This document shows, in pieces, positions 35,832-46,325 of a stretch of 64,000 nucleotides of DNA. The stretch lies in the NCBI GenBank assembly GCA_002221725.1, contig NJFT01000029.1, positions 62,001-126,000 of the forward strand, written 5' to 3'. The notes under the pieces are model-generated. The model made no database searches, was not told the origin of the DNA, and saw nothing but the letters and a program-made list of their open reading frames with translations. The translations under genes and the position numbers were made by a program. How positions within the stretch are numbered: the stretch's first letter is position 1; every line of letters begins with the position of its first letter. This DNA comes from Scedosporium boydii. Its lineage: Eukaryota; Ascomycota; Sordariomycetes; Microascales; Microascaceae.

Positions 35832-37580
35832 GCGTACCGGAAAACCGCCGAGCTTCTGGCGCACGCAGGGGGTATTGATCCATGCGTGAAGTCAAGGGAA
35901 TGGGGAAGCCCATTTGCATCTACTTCTATCAGTGCAATGGGCTTGGCAACTCGCAACGGATACGAAGACGTGGCCGTGGCCCTGCTCAACAAATGTGACC
36001 CGGGGCGGGATTCTGGCCATGGCAACCGACAACAACGCGGCCAAGGATGCCGTTGAGCCTGCCTCGAAGCTGCTAGGCTTCGCCGCAAGCGCAGGGTCCT
36101 GCAGAATCGTCCGGGACCTTCTAGCCAAGCACGGCGCTGACGTTAACGCGCTCTAACATACACTGAAGAGAGAGATACATTCTACAACCATGATACATTC
36201 GCCCAACGTAGCCCGCTCATGGAGGCGGCTAGGCGTGGCAACGCGAGTGTCGTCCGCTTGTTGCTGGACACCGAAGGCATTCAGTCGGACCCTGAAAGGA
36301 GATTATCGTGAGCTCACGGCATTTAGCCTGGCGGCCCGGGGGGGGGGGGGGGGGGGGGGCTTGTTGAGGTGGTCAAGATGCTTGTAGTGGACGTAAGGGT
36401 AAATGCTGACCAATCGGACAAGAATGGGCGCACTGCTCCGTCATACGCAGCGGCGTGTACTCACGAGACCGTTGTGGCCGAGCTGTTGCTAACCGGAGCG
36501 GTCAGCCCGGACAGCCAAGACGGCAGGGGCCGAACACTGCTCATGTGGGCCGTGGACCCGAAAGACGAATATCGCCCCAAGGGGTGGCAGCCATACGAGG
36601 GCATAGAGCGCGGCCTGCTCACCAGCGGCCGGGTTAATCCTAACTCCGGGGACAGCCTCGGTTATACACCACTATCCCTCGCGGCCAGCAATGGGAGTCT
36701 GGGACTTGTCGAGGCTATTCTGGAGCATCCGGAAGTGGACCCCGAGAGTGGAGACCAGAGAACGCCTCTAGTTCAAGCAGCCGAATGGGGATATGCGGGC
36801 GTGATGCAGGTATTGCTGGATACAGGGCGAGTCGACGTCAACGCCATCAGCGTAGACCATCGTCATTCCGAAGAAGGAACGGCACTGCAATGCGCAGCCA
36901 GCCCGGGACGTCAAAACGTGGTTCAGCTGTTGCTATCCACACCCGGCATCGACCCGAACGGAAAGGACCAGAGTGGAAATACTCCGCTGATGGTAGCTGC
37001 CCTGGCTGGTGAGGGGGAGATTGTTAAGCAGCTCTCAACGGTCGTAGGCATCGGCCCAAATATCCAGGACTCGCGAGGCGAGACAGTACTCTGGAAAAGC
37101 GTCTCGTTCATCTTCCTCCAATGGGGGGAAGAGGTGATGAAAGCCCTTCTTAGGATCCCAGGCATTAACACTAATCTCGCCGACATCGAGGGCCGGACAG
37201 CTCTTTCTCTTGCTGCGAAAGCTGGTCAAGTCGAGCACGTAAAATCCCTCCTCGCAGTCGACGGCATCAACCCGGATGTACGCGATACAACCGGGCCAAG
37301 CCCATTGTCATTAGTGTTCAGCTCCGATCCGTTTTATGGTCAGAGGACCGGTCGCCGCAAAGAAGTGCTGCGGCGGCTACTTCGCGTTCCGGCCGTCGAC
37401 CCTAACGCGGAGGATGTCGAGGGATTGACTCCGCTGCTTCGGGCATTCCGATTTCACAACAGCAGGGAATTTGTCGAGCTTCTACTCGCGAGGGCGGACC
37501 TTGACGTGAACCGGCGAGTGCGGAATGGCCTCAGCCCCTTGGCTCTCGCAACCAAAGAAGGCGATACGGTACAACTATAA
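35832..37580 (+). pseudogene. Ankyrin-repeat gene with several one-base frame breaks; long open 3' part
   Basis: Ankyrin units run through the whole span but change frame at least four times. AYRKTAELLAHAGG at 35832 shifts near 36000 (ccggggcggg) into ATDNNAAKDAVEPASKLLG. That shifts near 36153 into SPLMEAARRGNASVVRLLL, which shifts near 36297 (gaaagg) into ELTAFSLAARGG. The last shift is at the 22-base poly-G tract (36338-36359) into LVEVVKMLVVDV. From 36369 to 37580 the frame is open for 403 residues and holds about ten repeats (for example RTALSLAAKAGQVEHVKSLL). Each break could be repaired by a one-base indel, three of them at homopolymers. Either the gene is recently dead or the assembly has homopolymer errors. 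It has no domain besides ankyrin, and its end abuts AT-rich sequence, so the natural 3' end may be lost. Confidence 0.7.
36338..36359. repeat. 22-base poly-G tract at an ankyrin frame break
   Basis: Twenty-two consecutive G lie between LAAR (frame 1) and LVEVVKM (frame 0). A normal ankyrin unit would have about two Gly here, so the tract is longer than the structure requires and its length sets the downstream frame. Confidence 0.85.
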
Positions 37581-37746
37581 TTAAATACTATTAAGCTAGG
37601 CTATTGGAAATAACTATGAAGCTATTATAAGGCTTTTTTTTTTTTTTTTGCCGTAGTTGCTGTTAATATGGGTTAATAAGCTTAAATAATATATTTTAAC
37701 TACTACTTTTATATTGAGTACTCTTTGACTATATAAGATAAATCCG
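37581..37746. repeat. AT-rich, poly-T containing stretch
   Basis: An AT-rich stretch with a run of about 17 T near 37633-37649 separates the open ankyrin part from a signal-peptide stub on the other strand. Both neighbouring genes appear truncated into it, which suggests degraded DNA. Confidence 0.5.
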
Positions 37747-37866
37747 TTAGTAAGTTTTTGTTTCTAGATGACTTATTCTTTTAAGGTAGGTCACTGCCGC
37801 AGACTTGGAGGGAGCTCTAGTAGCGAGGGAAGCGAAAGTGGCGACGGCAGCGACAGCGAACTTCAT
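37747..37866 (-). pseudogene. Signal-peptide stub of a lost small secreted protein
   Basis: On the minus strand, ATG at 37866 begins MKFAVAAVATFASLATRAPS, a textbook fungal secretion leader. The frame continues for only 39 residues and its end (SHLETKTY) enters AT-rich DNA. A TATA-like element (ATATAA, 38037-38042) sits about 170 bp upstream and the leader region looks like a normal 5' UTR. Most likely this is the intact 5' end of a small secreted protein gene whose body was lost. A very short real peptide is possible but less likely. Confidence 0.5.
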
Positions 37867-39355
37867 TCTGTTGTTGGTCGTTTAGACGTGGGAAACGAGC
37901 TGAAGTAACTGCTTGGTTATTGTTGAGAGAAATAAGAGGCTTTGAGGGATTCCTTTGCTAGTTGTAGCGTTGAGTGAGCGCTGGGTGATGAAGCGGAAGT
38001 TCAGAAATCTTCTCAATAGGAGGAACAACGGCGTCCTTATATGCGCCTCCAGACCGTATATTCGCAGCCCATCCAGACTCTCTGTGATGGCGACTTAGTT
38101 TGTTCGTAAGAGTTTACTCGTTGTTCCCAATCCAATCCCAGGAGTCGGCTCTTCCTCCGGACACTTTTTTCTTCATTTCATTTCCTTCAGACACTCCTTC
38201 CTTCAGCGCCCCTTGTGCAGAACTCAATCACGGTTCAGTATGATGTATGTGCCGGGCTTCGGCTTAACTCTAATCTAGAGGCTGGGCGGACATGAAGTAG
38301 CATCGCGGGACGAGGGTGATCCCGAGACAGCACGGTGGGGAAATGCCGCACCTAGAATCTTGCTGGATCGACGAACCCAATCACCCCACCTTCCACCGAG
38401 GCCCTCACAGGACTATCAGAGCACACATCACAACACACACAACGCTCGGAAGAGCAATAGTCTGGTTTGTGCACTACATACACGAAACGGAAATGGCTTA
38501 GCGCAGCCTCCCCCGGACGAAATAAAATACCTCCAGACCACGACCGAACGACTTTTAGCTCACCAATCGCCATTATGGCACCACGAACCTCCAGCCTTGG
38601 GTTCAGGTCGTTCAAATGCCTCCAAGTAAACTTTAAGCATTGCAGATTTGCTTAACAAGACTCGCACCATTACCATGGTATGCATGAGTGGCTATCTTGG
38701 TGACCATTGTTTAGCATTACGATGAAAGGGGCTCATCCGAGTTCTAAACTAGGAAACACTCAAACGATAGCCTCCAATGTGGCTTGCAAATAGCTCCCGC
38801 CGAATCGCATGAATGACACGATATCCTGAGAGTATATTGTTTCTACGTGCGGCTGAACGCTGGTATCGGATGACCTTGCAAATATTTCCAGCTCAGTCGT
38901 ATGAATGACACGAGTGACCACAGGGCTGCAGTAGCCCAAAGGGAGCATCAGGATCCCTCCCGGAATGGCAGGATCAGCATGAAAAACAGTTGTCATCCAA
39001 ATTGGAGTGGTATGATGTGGAGAACAGGCTGATTAGAGTATGCCTATAGAGCTGCAGACTTACTGATGAGAAAATGTAAGACAAGTCTAAGATAGGGCTG
39101 GAGTAGGTGAACTAAGAGGGAAACGTTCCTGAAAGGGGGAGATTGGGGGAAGATCATATGAGGGGCCTGGAAGGATATAAAAAGGAGGCTTTACATAGGA
39201 AAAGAAGCAGGGAGAAATTAGCGATTAGTGATACTTCAATACCAGACCTACACCTGGCCGTTACTAGTTCTACTGTTCACCTTCACTCTGTGGCACGACC
39301 AACTCTTATACATTACCATTATCAAAATACCAGCCCTAGGACGCAGACAACAACC
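37867..39355. other. Intergenic, about 1.5 kb
   Basis: Holds the promoter-like region of the stub gene (minus) and of the Cys-rich gene at 39356 (plus). Open frames at 38316-38655 and 38760-38996 overlap in several frames and show no motif. Confidence 0.35.
39176..39183 (+). promoter_or_regulatory. TATA box of the Cys-rich protein gene
   Basis: TATAAAAA lies about 173 bp before ATG 39356. There is no ATG between about 39205 and 39356, so 39356 is the first start codon after a transcript beginning near this box. Confidence 0.6.
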
Positions 39356-41273
39356 ATGTCGATGTCTGAAGTCAGGGGACGGAAGATATCGTGTGGAGGC
39401 ACAGACGGCCCCTACTCTCTCGACTTTACCTGCAAAGGTGCGGACTGCTCCATCTTCGACACGTTTCCAGCAACCAGCTGCGCGACCAATGGGGATGGTT
39501 TGGTTTGCAGCAACGGCATTTCTTGCGACGGCCTAACCACTGACCTCGTCACGGAATTCGTATACATCCAGGATGCCAATGACTTCTTTTACCTGGACAG
39601 GAAGATCAAGCTTGCGCAATGCGAATTCTCGGTCGCTGTTGGCAGCAATCTGACCAACCCACTCTTCCACTCCGACACGTGTGAAAACATGAGCTCATCA
39701 TCGCCAAAGCCCAACGAGCCCAGCACGAATTCTACAGCAGTTCCAACACCCGTTGTGGCTTCCGCGGCGATTAAGCGAAAGTCTCCAACTTCTCTTCACA
39801 TCGTCCTCCTTCTCCTCACCTTCGCCCTTAGCGGAGCTCTGGCTGGCGACATCTCGGTCTTCCGTGAGCTCGAGCCGCGGAGGACTGCCACTTATGAGGA
39901 GAACATGGAGCGGTTCAAAGGGATCTGGGAAGACTGGTACGAGGGCAAACTCAAGGATTTCGTGAAGGGCGACTTCGACAAGGATGATGTGATTGATCTG
40001 GTTACTGGTGGCTTTGTCGCCGAGATCCAGGAGACAGCCTGTTCAGCAATCCTCGACTACGTGCTTGATCCCATTATCGAGAAATATGGTCTAGAAATTC
40101 CCTTCGATATTGTTCTTAAGCCATTGACCTCAAAATGCGCCCGCAAGGTTCGCCGTTTCGCCCGAAAGTTTCGCAGCTCCATGCAACTCCGGCTAGCCAT
40201 GGTCTTTGGCGGCACGCTCGCGTGTGATGCGCTCGAGGAGACTGTCATAGAAAACTTCGTGCCAATGCATCCAGACAACGTGAAGAGTGTGATATCAGAC
40301 ACCATTTGTGGTGGTGGTGACGAGGAGGATGAGTGTGAGGACGTGGATGTCCTAACCGACGCGTCGAATTGCGGGAAATGCGGAAGAAAGGTGAGCATTC
40401 AAGCCTGCAACGATCCTTAAAGCGCATCGTGATACTGACTGCAGTCTTCTACAGTGTTCCACGGGAGAGGAATGCATTCACGGCATTTGCAGCTTGCAGT
40501 ACTGCAATGGTATGCTCTTCGGATCAGTGGCCGACCCTTGCAGCCCTTCGTGCGGATGCACAAGTACACCGTGGGGTAGGGGAGTCTGTGTCCAACAGGA
40601 GCAATGCCTTGGAGAAATATCCAGCGAGTGCGAGTCCCATGACGACTGTGGGCGCGGAGAAGTGTGCGGCATGGCATCCGGTTGCGATGCCTTCCTCTGT
40701 CTCAATGGCGATGCTTGCATCGGGCAGGGACCTTGGCTAATCCCCGATGAAGCCTCATCTTCATCTCCTTCATCTTCTTCATCTCCTTCATCAGCGTCGA
40801 TGCCGCCTCCCAAGTCGTCTACAACGACCACGCCGGCTTCCAGTGGCCCCTCGGTTGTTCCTCCAACTCGAACTTGTACCTCCGACTGTGGCTGGCAGTG
40901 GGTTGCGAACCCACTCGCCGCCGACTGGGTATCCGCTAATAGCTGGTCTCTGCCAACTGGATATTTCCAGACTAACGCGAGGGGCCAGCGGACGCTTAAC
41001 ACCAACTGCGTCGCCGTTGGGGATCTCGAATTCCAACCGCTCATGATACCATCCGGTAGCTCGTACATATGGGAGAATTGGCCACTTGGGGCTGATGATG
41101 CTGACGTCTGTTGCCTGAGTTACTTTGCCTCGGCGGATTGTCAGCGGGTCCAGGGACAAGTAGTGGATCACTGCACTCCGAGTACCCCAGAACCAGCGGG
41201 GACAGTAAACAAGGTCGAGTTTGATGTGAAGTCATTTAAAGTATATGGCTGTACAGGCCTTTGGACAGAGTAA
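39356..41273 (+). CDS. Cys-rich protein with central hydrophobic segment, 617 residues
   Basis: Exon 1 (39356-40390) and exon 2 (40455-41273) join in phase (GTGAGC donor, CTACAG acceptor). The start is the first ATG after a TATA box (context acaaccATG). Residues 1-110 form a Cys-containing domain (CGGTDGPYSLDFTCKGADC). A Ser/Thr/Pro-rich linker follows, then a hydrophobic segment at about 146-165 (SLHIVLLLLTFALSGALA). Residues 170-330 are a charged helical region (RFKGIWEDWYEGKLKDF). Several Cys-rich modules come next (DASNCGKCGRKC, ESHDDCGRGEVC). A Ser/Pro/Thr linker precedes a last Cys-containing domain (CGWQWVANPLAADW). No N-terminal signal peptide is visible. The hydrophobic segment could be a membrane anchor, an internal signal sequence, or a former GPI signal read through. 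I do not recognise a named family. Confidence 0.7.
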
Positions 41274-41339
41274 TATTTTTGATATTCTTTAACTATACTT
41301 TATACTACTATTTACCAGCAATTAGCTAACGTACTTGCA

Positions 41340-42265
41340 TAACCAGTCGCGCAACATAACGAGTCGCGCACTGATAATAAGGGTCTCTTTGGCCTCTTGG
41401 CGGAGTATACAGCACGACAGCTATCCCTGCCATCCGGTGCTCTCAACGCGATGCTCGTCATCCTGCAGCTGCTTGCCGAGCAAGGAAACACGCCCGTGTA
41501 CCATGTGTGCGGGGTGCCCGTTCTATGTATTACTTATAGCAAGCCTAACAACGAGAAGAGTACTGTCCCTTGCTGTATCGCTCTCGATGGCTTTATCAAT
41601 GGGCTCTGCAGGCGTCTCCAGAAGCCAGCCCGCCGGCGGTACGGTTTTCCGAGCTGGTCGTGGACTGGCTGACACGGCGTAGTCGAGCGTAAGCCCCTCC
41701 ACTGCTGGAGCCGGCCTCCTATCCGCCATGCTTATGGCTTTAACGTGGATGTGTCCATCATACCTCGGGACCAAGGCGCCAGTGCGGTGTCTTGGAGCCG
41801 CTACTATAACCTGTTGAGCACGGCTGCTGACAGCAGCAGGGATCTCTGCTCTGCTCAGTACTACGCCCTCGAGATCACTGCGAGCGCAGCAAAAGTCCAG
41901 CTTCGCAAGCCAAAGGGTACGTATCTCGAGCCCGGCGAGTGGACGGGCACGGTTTGCGCCGGCGACGGCGTTTGGCAGGGCGAGTTTTCACTCACTCGGA
42001 AAGACTATGACAACACCGGCACTAGATACAAGAATGCCGGCTTTTCGCGATCGGCATTACTGCTGAAGCTGTGGACAGGCATCGGACTAGGAAATTCGGA
42101 TGCGTCACTTGACAAGCACGATACCTACATACTCGTCGTCCAGAAACAACAACAAAAGTCAACGACGGATAACAAACATACTGGGAACGCGTCAGCCTGC
42201 TGAAGCTCCGAGATTGCACTCTCAAGGACGGCATGTTAGAACGGTCGACGTGGCGACTTGCGTAG
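41340..42265 (+). pseudogene. Truncated C-terminal fragment of a HET-domain protein
   Basis: The plus strand carries a C-terminal part typical of HET proteins: LLAEYTARQL, ALNAMLVILQLLAEQGNTPVY, then RRRYGFPSWSWTG. An in-frame TGA follows directly at 41670-41672 where family members have Trp (WTGW), consistent with TGG changed to TGA. The same frame then continues (YGFNVDVSIIPRD, VCAGDGVWQGEFSLTRKD) to a stop at 42203. A one-base shift near 42180 would give the natural end (LEDC-like segment to WRLA, TAG at 42263-42265). The N-terminal HET domain (SHCWG, LWIDSLCI) is absent: upstream sequence joins the previous gene within about 70 bp. So it is both 5'-truncated and inactivated. Confidence 0.65.
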
Positions 42266-44236
42266 TAACCAGCATTGTAAATATTAGGGACGGATGGTAG
42301 CAATGCCAAATGATACAAAGATCTGCAGGTCAGCAACAGACAGCCACAGTGTCAACGTGGCAATCGACGAGATCTACAAGTGCAAGTACAAGTACAAGTA
42401 CAAGTAGTGTATTGTCCTCTTTAATCCGGTGGAATAAATTCGTAGAAAAGACACCCATCGACAACAGCATGGGCGGTATCCAGGCGGTTATCCATGAGGT
42501 CTACCTCGAGAAGATGTGTGTCCGCTCCAACGCTTCGAGGGTCCCCAATACCCTGATCTTCCCCCAAGCAATATTATTGTTTCAGTGGAAAACATCCGTG
42601 TCGCATTGTTGCCTTAAAAGACTGGGAGCAGTCCGGCGGGTATCCAGATTACTGGGAACTCCACAAGGCTGAGTTCACCGTCTAGACAAGATCGGAGTGG
42701 GCCACCGAGTACATTCCGAGGTTTCTAGAAAAGCCCAGTAGTAGCTGCGTGGAAGGATTCCGGACCTACTCAAAAGCTTACGGATACTGAAAGTAGTCTG
42801 AATGACTGTTGACAGTGCTTCATTAGTGTCGGATTGATTTCATATACAGCGTTTGCGTGATTCTAAAGATGCCTGTGATTAGCGGACACAATAAGCACGA
42901 AGTTCCCTCTCAAGGAGCTGTCCACCTTCCCAGTTATACCTCCGCTTGGATGCTACCTGAGGCCCACAAGTTAATCCAAGCCTCCGTAGAATATTACGAA
43001 CAGATGACCGTTATCGGTCGCTGGTACAGATATCCAACTTGAATCGCCGACTTCATCAATTAGGTCCGTAACGACGGCAACATTTTTTATTCGGGTATCT
43101 GAGGATGAGAAAGGAATTTCTGTAACATGTCGCGGTGGGGGTCTGTCTTGTTGATGCTGTATAACTGGATGAGCGACTACCGGGATGCTACCAGAAGAGC
43201 ACAAAGACGTGCTTTTGCTATCAATGATTGATATAAGCTTAGATATGTACCACCGATACAATTGCTCCGGCAGCTGGGTAATCCAGGCCATCGCCGATCG
43301 GCGTATTGACTGTACAGTACAGGTTTACCAAGTATGAATCGCGCTTCGCTCGCTGTGTGGTAAGCTTTGAGGCTCCTGGACTATGGTTTGCTTTGGAAGA
43401 TATTTGAGGGAGGTTTCCGTTCTCCTCTCGCCTACTATGTTGCTTAATTTGGGCCTTGAGAATAACCGGTCGTAGTAAATGTAGTGTCCAACTTTTCGAA
43501 CGAAGGTATTCGTTGAAATGCGGGACGAGCGGGGGGAAACCTTGCTCCTACCACCCCCGCGGAAGTGTGTCAAGATTAGATCACTTCACCGGTGCAAGAG
43601 GTGTCTCGGGTATCACCGCCCATTCTCCAGGTTTACCTCGATAGGCCCGGCCGTGATACTTCTTTGGGATTTGGGGGGCTGAGTGAGAGCAGGGCTCAGC
43701 CAGTTAGCGAGACGGGAATCTTTATCAACACCCGATCTGCATTTCTTATCGCCGTCATGGATCCCGGATTCAGGGCAGTGGTTGGTACCATTTTGTATCA
43801 GCAAACCCCGGTGCCAACAGCCCCAACGCAAGCTTGACGTACTCGGACACATTAAATGAATGTCACCTTCGACTTGGTTCGGGATCCCATGTAGTCAGTC
43901 CCTTTCTCCGTCGGTGCAGCTTATCAGGAACCCTTATCAAAATACATCCTTGCCAAGACGTTGCAATGCTGGTCTCAGACATTGTGGGTCGGCAACTTTG
44001 AAATGCTTTTGTAGGTAGATAAGCTTGATAGATTAGCTCTCGCGCCATTGTAGTCAAGTGCTGAAAACGGATCTGCCCTTAGTCTCACTAGTACGCATAA
44101 ATATGCGGCCTGTAGCATATAAATTACTTGGGCATGCCTTGCAACTTCCATGCAAGCTTCGAAGCCGAAGAATCGGGTCTTGGAGTTATAACGACGTATC
44201 CACCGGTTTCTTCATTGTTGTGTTTAGAAGCAAAAG
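42266..44236. other. Intergenic, about 2 kb, no gene recognised
   Basis: Contains a short tandem repeat (42375-42407). Many overlapping short open frames occur on both strands, none with a motif. Sequence just before 44237 is the promoter region of the ammonium permease. Confidence 0.35.
42375..42407. repeat. Hexanucleotide tandem repeat (acaagt)n
   Basis: About five imperfect-to-perfect copies of acaagt/caagta (acaagtgcaagtacaagta...). A simple microsatellite outside any supported gene. Confidence 0.75.
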
Positions 44237-45953
44237 ATGGCTGAATCATTACCTCCCGTAGAGGAATGGCCGGACTACAATGTGCAACCTCTCGGAGCGA
44301 ATCCCCTTGAGCAGGATGTCAATGCACCCTATAATAAGGTAGGCAGTGGCTCAACTTACATCGACGTTGCCGCGTATCTAACTGGTCGGGATTTTATGCA
44401 TTAATAGGGTGACCTCTGCTTCTTGGTCATCGCCACCATGTTATGTTGGCAGATCACGCCCGCCATCGGCTTCCTGTACGCCGGTATGCACCGTCGTAAA
44501 TCGGCCTTGACGATGGTCTTCCAGTCTCTCTTCTGTGCGTGTGCCGTGGCAATCCAGTTCTGGCTGTACGGGTACTCCCTCTACCAAGCACACACGACCA
44601 ATCCAATCCTGGGCGACCTGTCCAAGGGTGTATTGTACAATGTCTTAGCCTACCCAAGTCTGGCAAACTCTGATATCCCGGATATCCTCTACGCGACATT
44701 TGGTGTCACTTTCGTGACTGCAACAGCCATGATCTTGGCTGGCGCCATGTTGGAACGTGGGCGGCTTCTGCCAAGTACACTCTTCATCCTCTGCTGGACA
44801 ACATTTGTATACTACTTGTAAGCTCACCCGGCCCAGAAGACCTAAACATCAATGATGTCAAACTTGAACTGACCCACCACTTAAGTCTAGCTTATTGGGA
44901 GTGGAACCCTTCAGGGTGGCTCGCGAAGCTAGGTGTTCTGGATTTTGCGGGTTCTGGCCCTGTCCATATCGCTAGCGGCTTCGGAGCTCTGGCCTGGTCT
45001 TTAATGCTCGGCAAGCGCAAGGATCCATTCCAGGAGAGCCACCACCCTAAACTGCCGCACTTCAAGCCTCATAACCCTTTCCTGGTCGGGATTGGCACCA
45101 TTTTTATTTGGTTTGGGTGGCTTGCCTTTAATGGTCAGAGATTCAAGAACCCGAGTTTGGAATGTCTCAACACCACGATACTAACTGGTTCTATAGGAGC
45201 TAGTACTGCTAACCTCAGCATCCGCAGCATCTACGCAGTGATGAATACGAACCTATCTGCAAGTGGTGGCGGTGTAGCCTGGGTCATCCTGGAATACGCC
45301 TACACTAAGAAATGCAGTATTGTCGGGTTTTGCTCTGGTATCATCAGCGGACTCGTGGGGATCACTCCTGCAGCGGGTTTTGGTAGGGATCTATGCCCCT
45401 CGTAACACCTATTCGACACCATGATACTAATTAACGATGACCGATACTAGTGCCGGTGTACACCGCGACTCTAATCGGTTGGATTACTGCTACTGGATGC
45501 TTCTACGTCAACAAGTACAAGTACCTGATTTCCATCGACGAAGGTCTCGACAGCTTCGCCATCCACGGAATGGGTGGAGTCTTTGGCGACATACTTACCG
45601 GCTTTTTTGCTGCGCCATTCGTTCCGGCCTTGGACGGTGTTACGGCGGATAATGAGGGGGGTTGGTACGCGCAAAACTTTAAGCAGATGGGCTATCAGCT
45701 CGCTGCGGCGGTGACTTGCGCCTCGTGGAGTTTCGTCATCAGCTGCCTCTTACTTTTCATCATCGACAAACTTCCATATCTACATCTTCGAGTTCGCGAA
45801 GAGGACGAGATTCAAGGCTTGGATCGCAAGTACTTTTCTGATTGGGAGGCAGACGGTTTCGTAAGCCCTACTCAGGGTACTCCTTCTGGCCGTCTCGCAG
45901 GAGGACACAAGCCGGGTGCTGTAACTCCTGAGCAAGAGCCGAAGAGGGAGTGA
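44237..45953 (+). CDS. Ammonium transporter (Mep/Amt/Rh family)
   Basis: Four exons (44237-44338, 44408-44817, 44886-45382, 45451-45953) join in phase to 503 residues. The protein moves ammonium across the plasma membrane and supports growth on low nitrogen. It has the expected eleven-helix pattern. The first helices carry AIGFLYAGMHRRKSAL. The pore twin-histidine pair is kept: the first His in DFAGSGPVHIASG and the second in LDSFAIHGMGG. The cytoplasmic tail is about 65 residues and acidic/basic mixed (VREEDEIQGLDRKYFSDWE). Exon 3 was started at 44886 (acceptor AAG) because the nearer TAG acceptor at 44890 breaks the frame. Length is normal for fungal members (480-510). It is unlinked to other nitrogen genes here. 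Confidence 0.9.
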
Positions 45954-46325
45954 TCTCGAACGGAGAAGGGGGGTTCCTATCAAATCTGCCTCTGGGGTTT
46001 GTGGGCGTCTGTTCATGTCGAGGAATATCTTCAATCCACAATGAGAACGGCGGCTAAAATCGATGAGCATAGTTATTTTATTATAGTAGAGCAACAAATC
46101 GGTTGCACTAATACTTCAAACGCATTGAATAGCCTTTACCTATACCAGCCTTATGTTTAGCCTTGATCATTCGCTTCTTCCTTGCCGCAATTTTCTACGG
46201 TATTGGGATATCTGTTTGGCAGCGGTATGATCATAAGGACGTATTTACCTATTTCATCTTATAGTGGTGTAACGGTTCGTACATGTGGTTTGACGATCCA
46301 CCTGTGCCTCCTGCTACCCCTAGTG
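45954..46325. other. Convergent intergenic region
   Basis: Lies between the 3' ends of the ammonium permease and the DUF3445-type gene. No gene is seen. It probably holds both 3' UTRs. Confidence 0.4.

Noticed and set aside
42857..44057. Several open frames on both strands
   Set aside because: No recognisable protein pattern and mutually overlapping.
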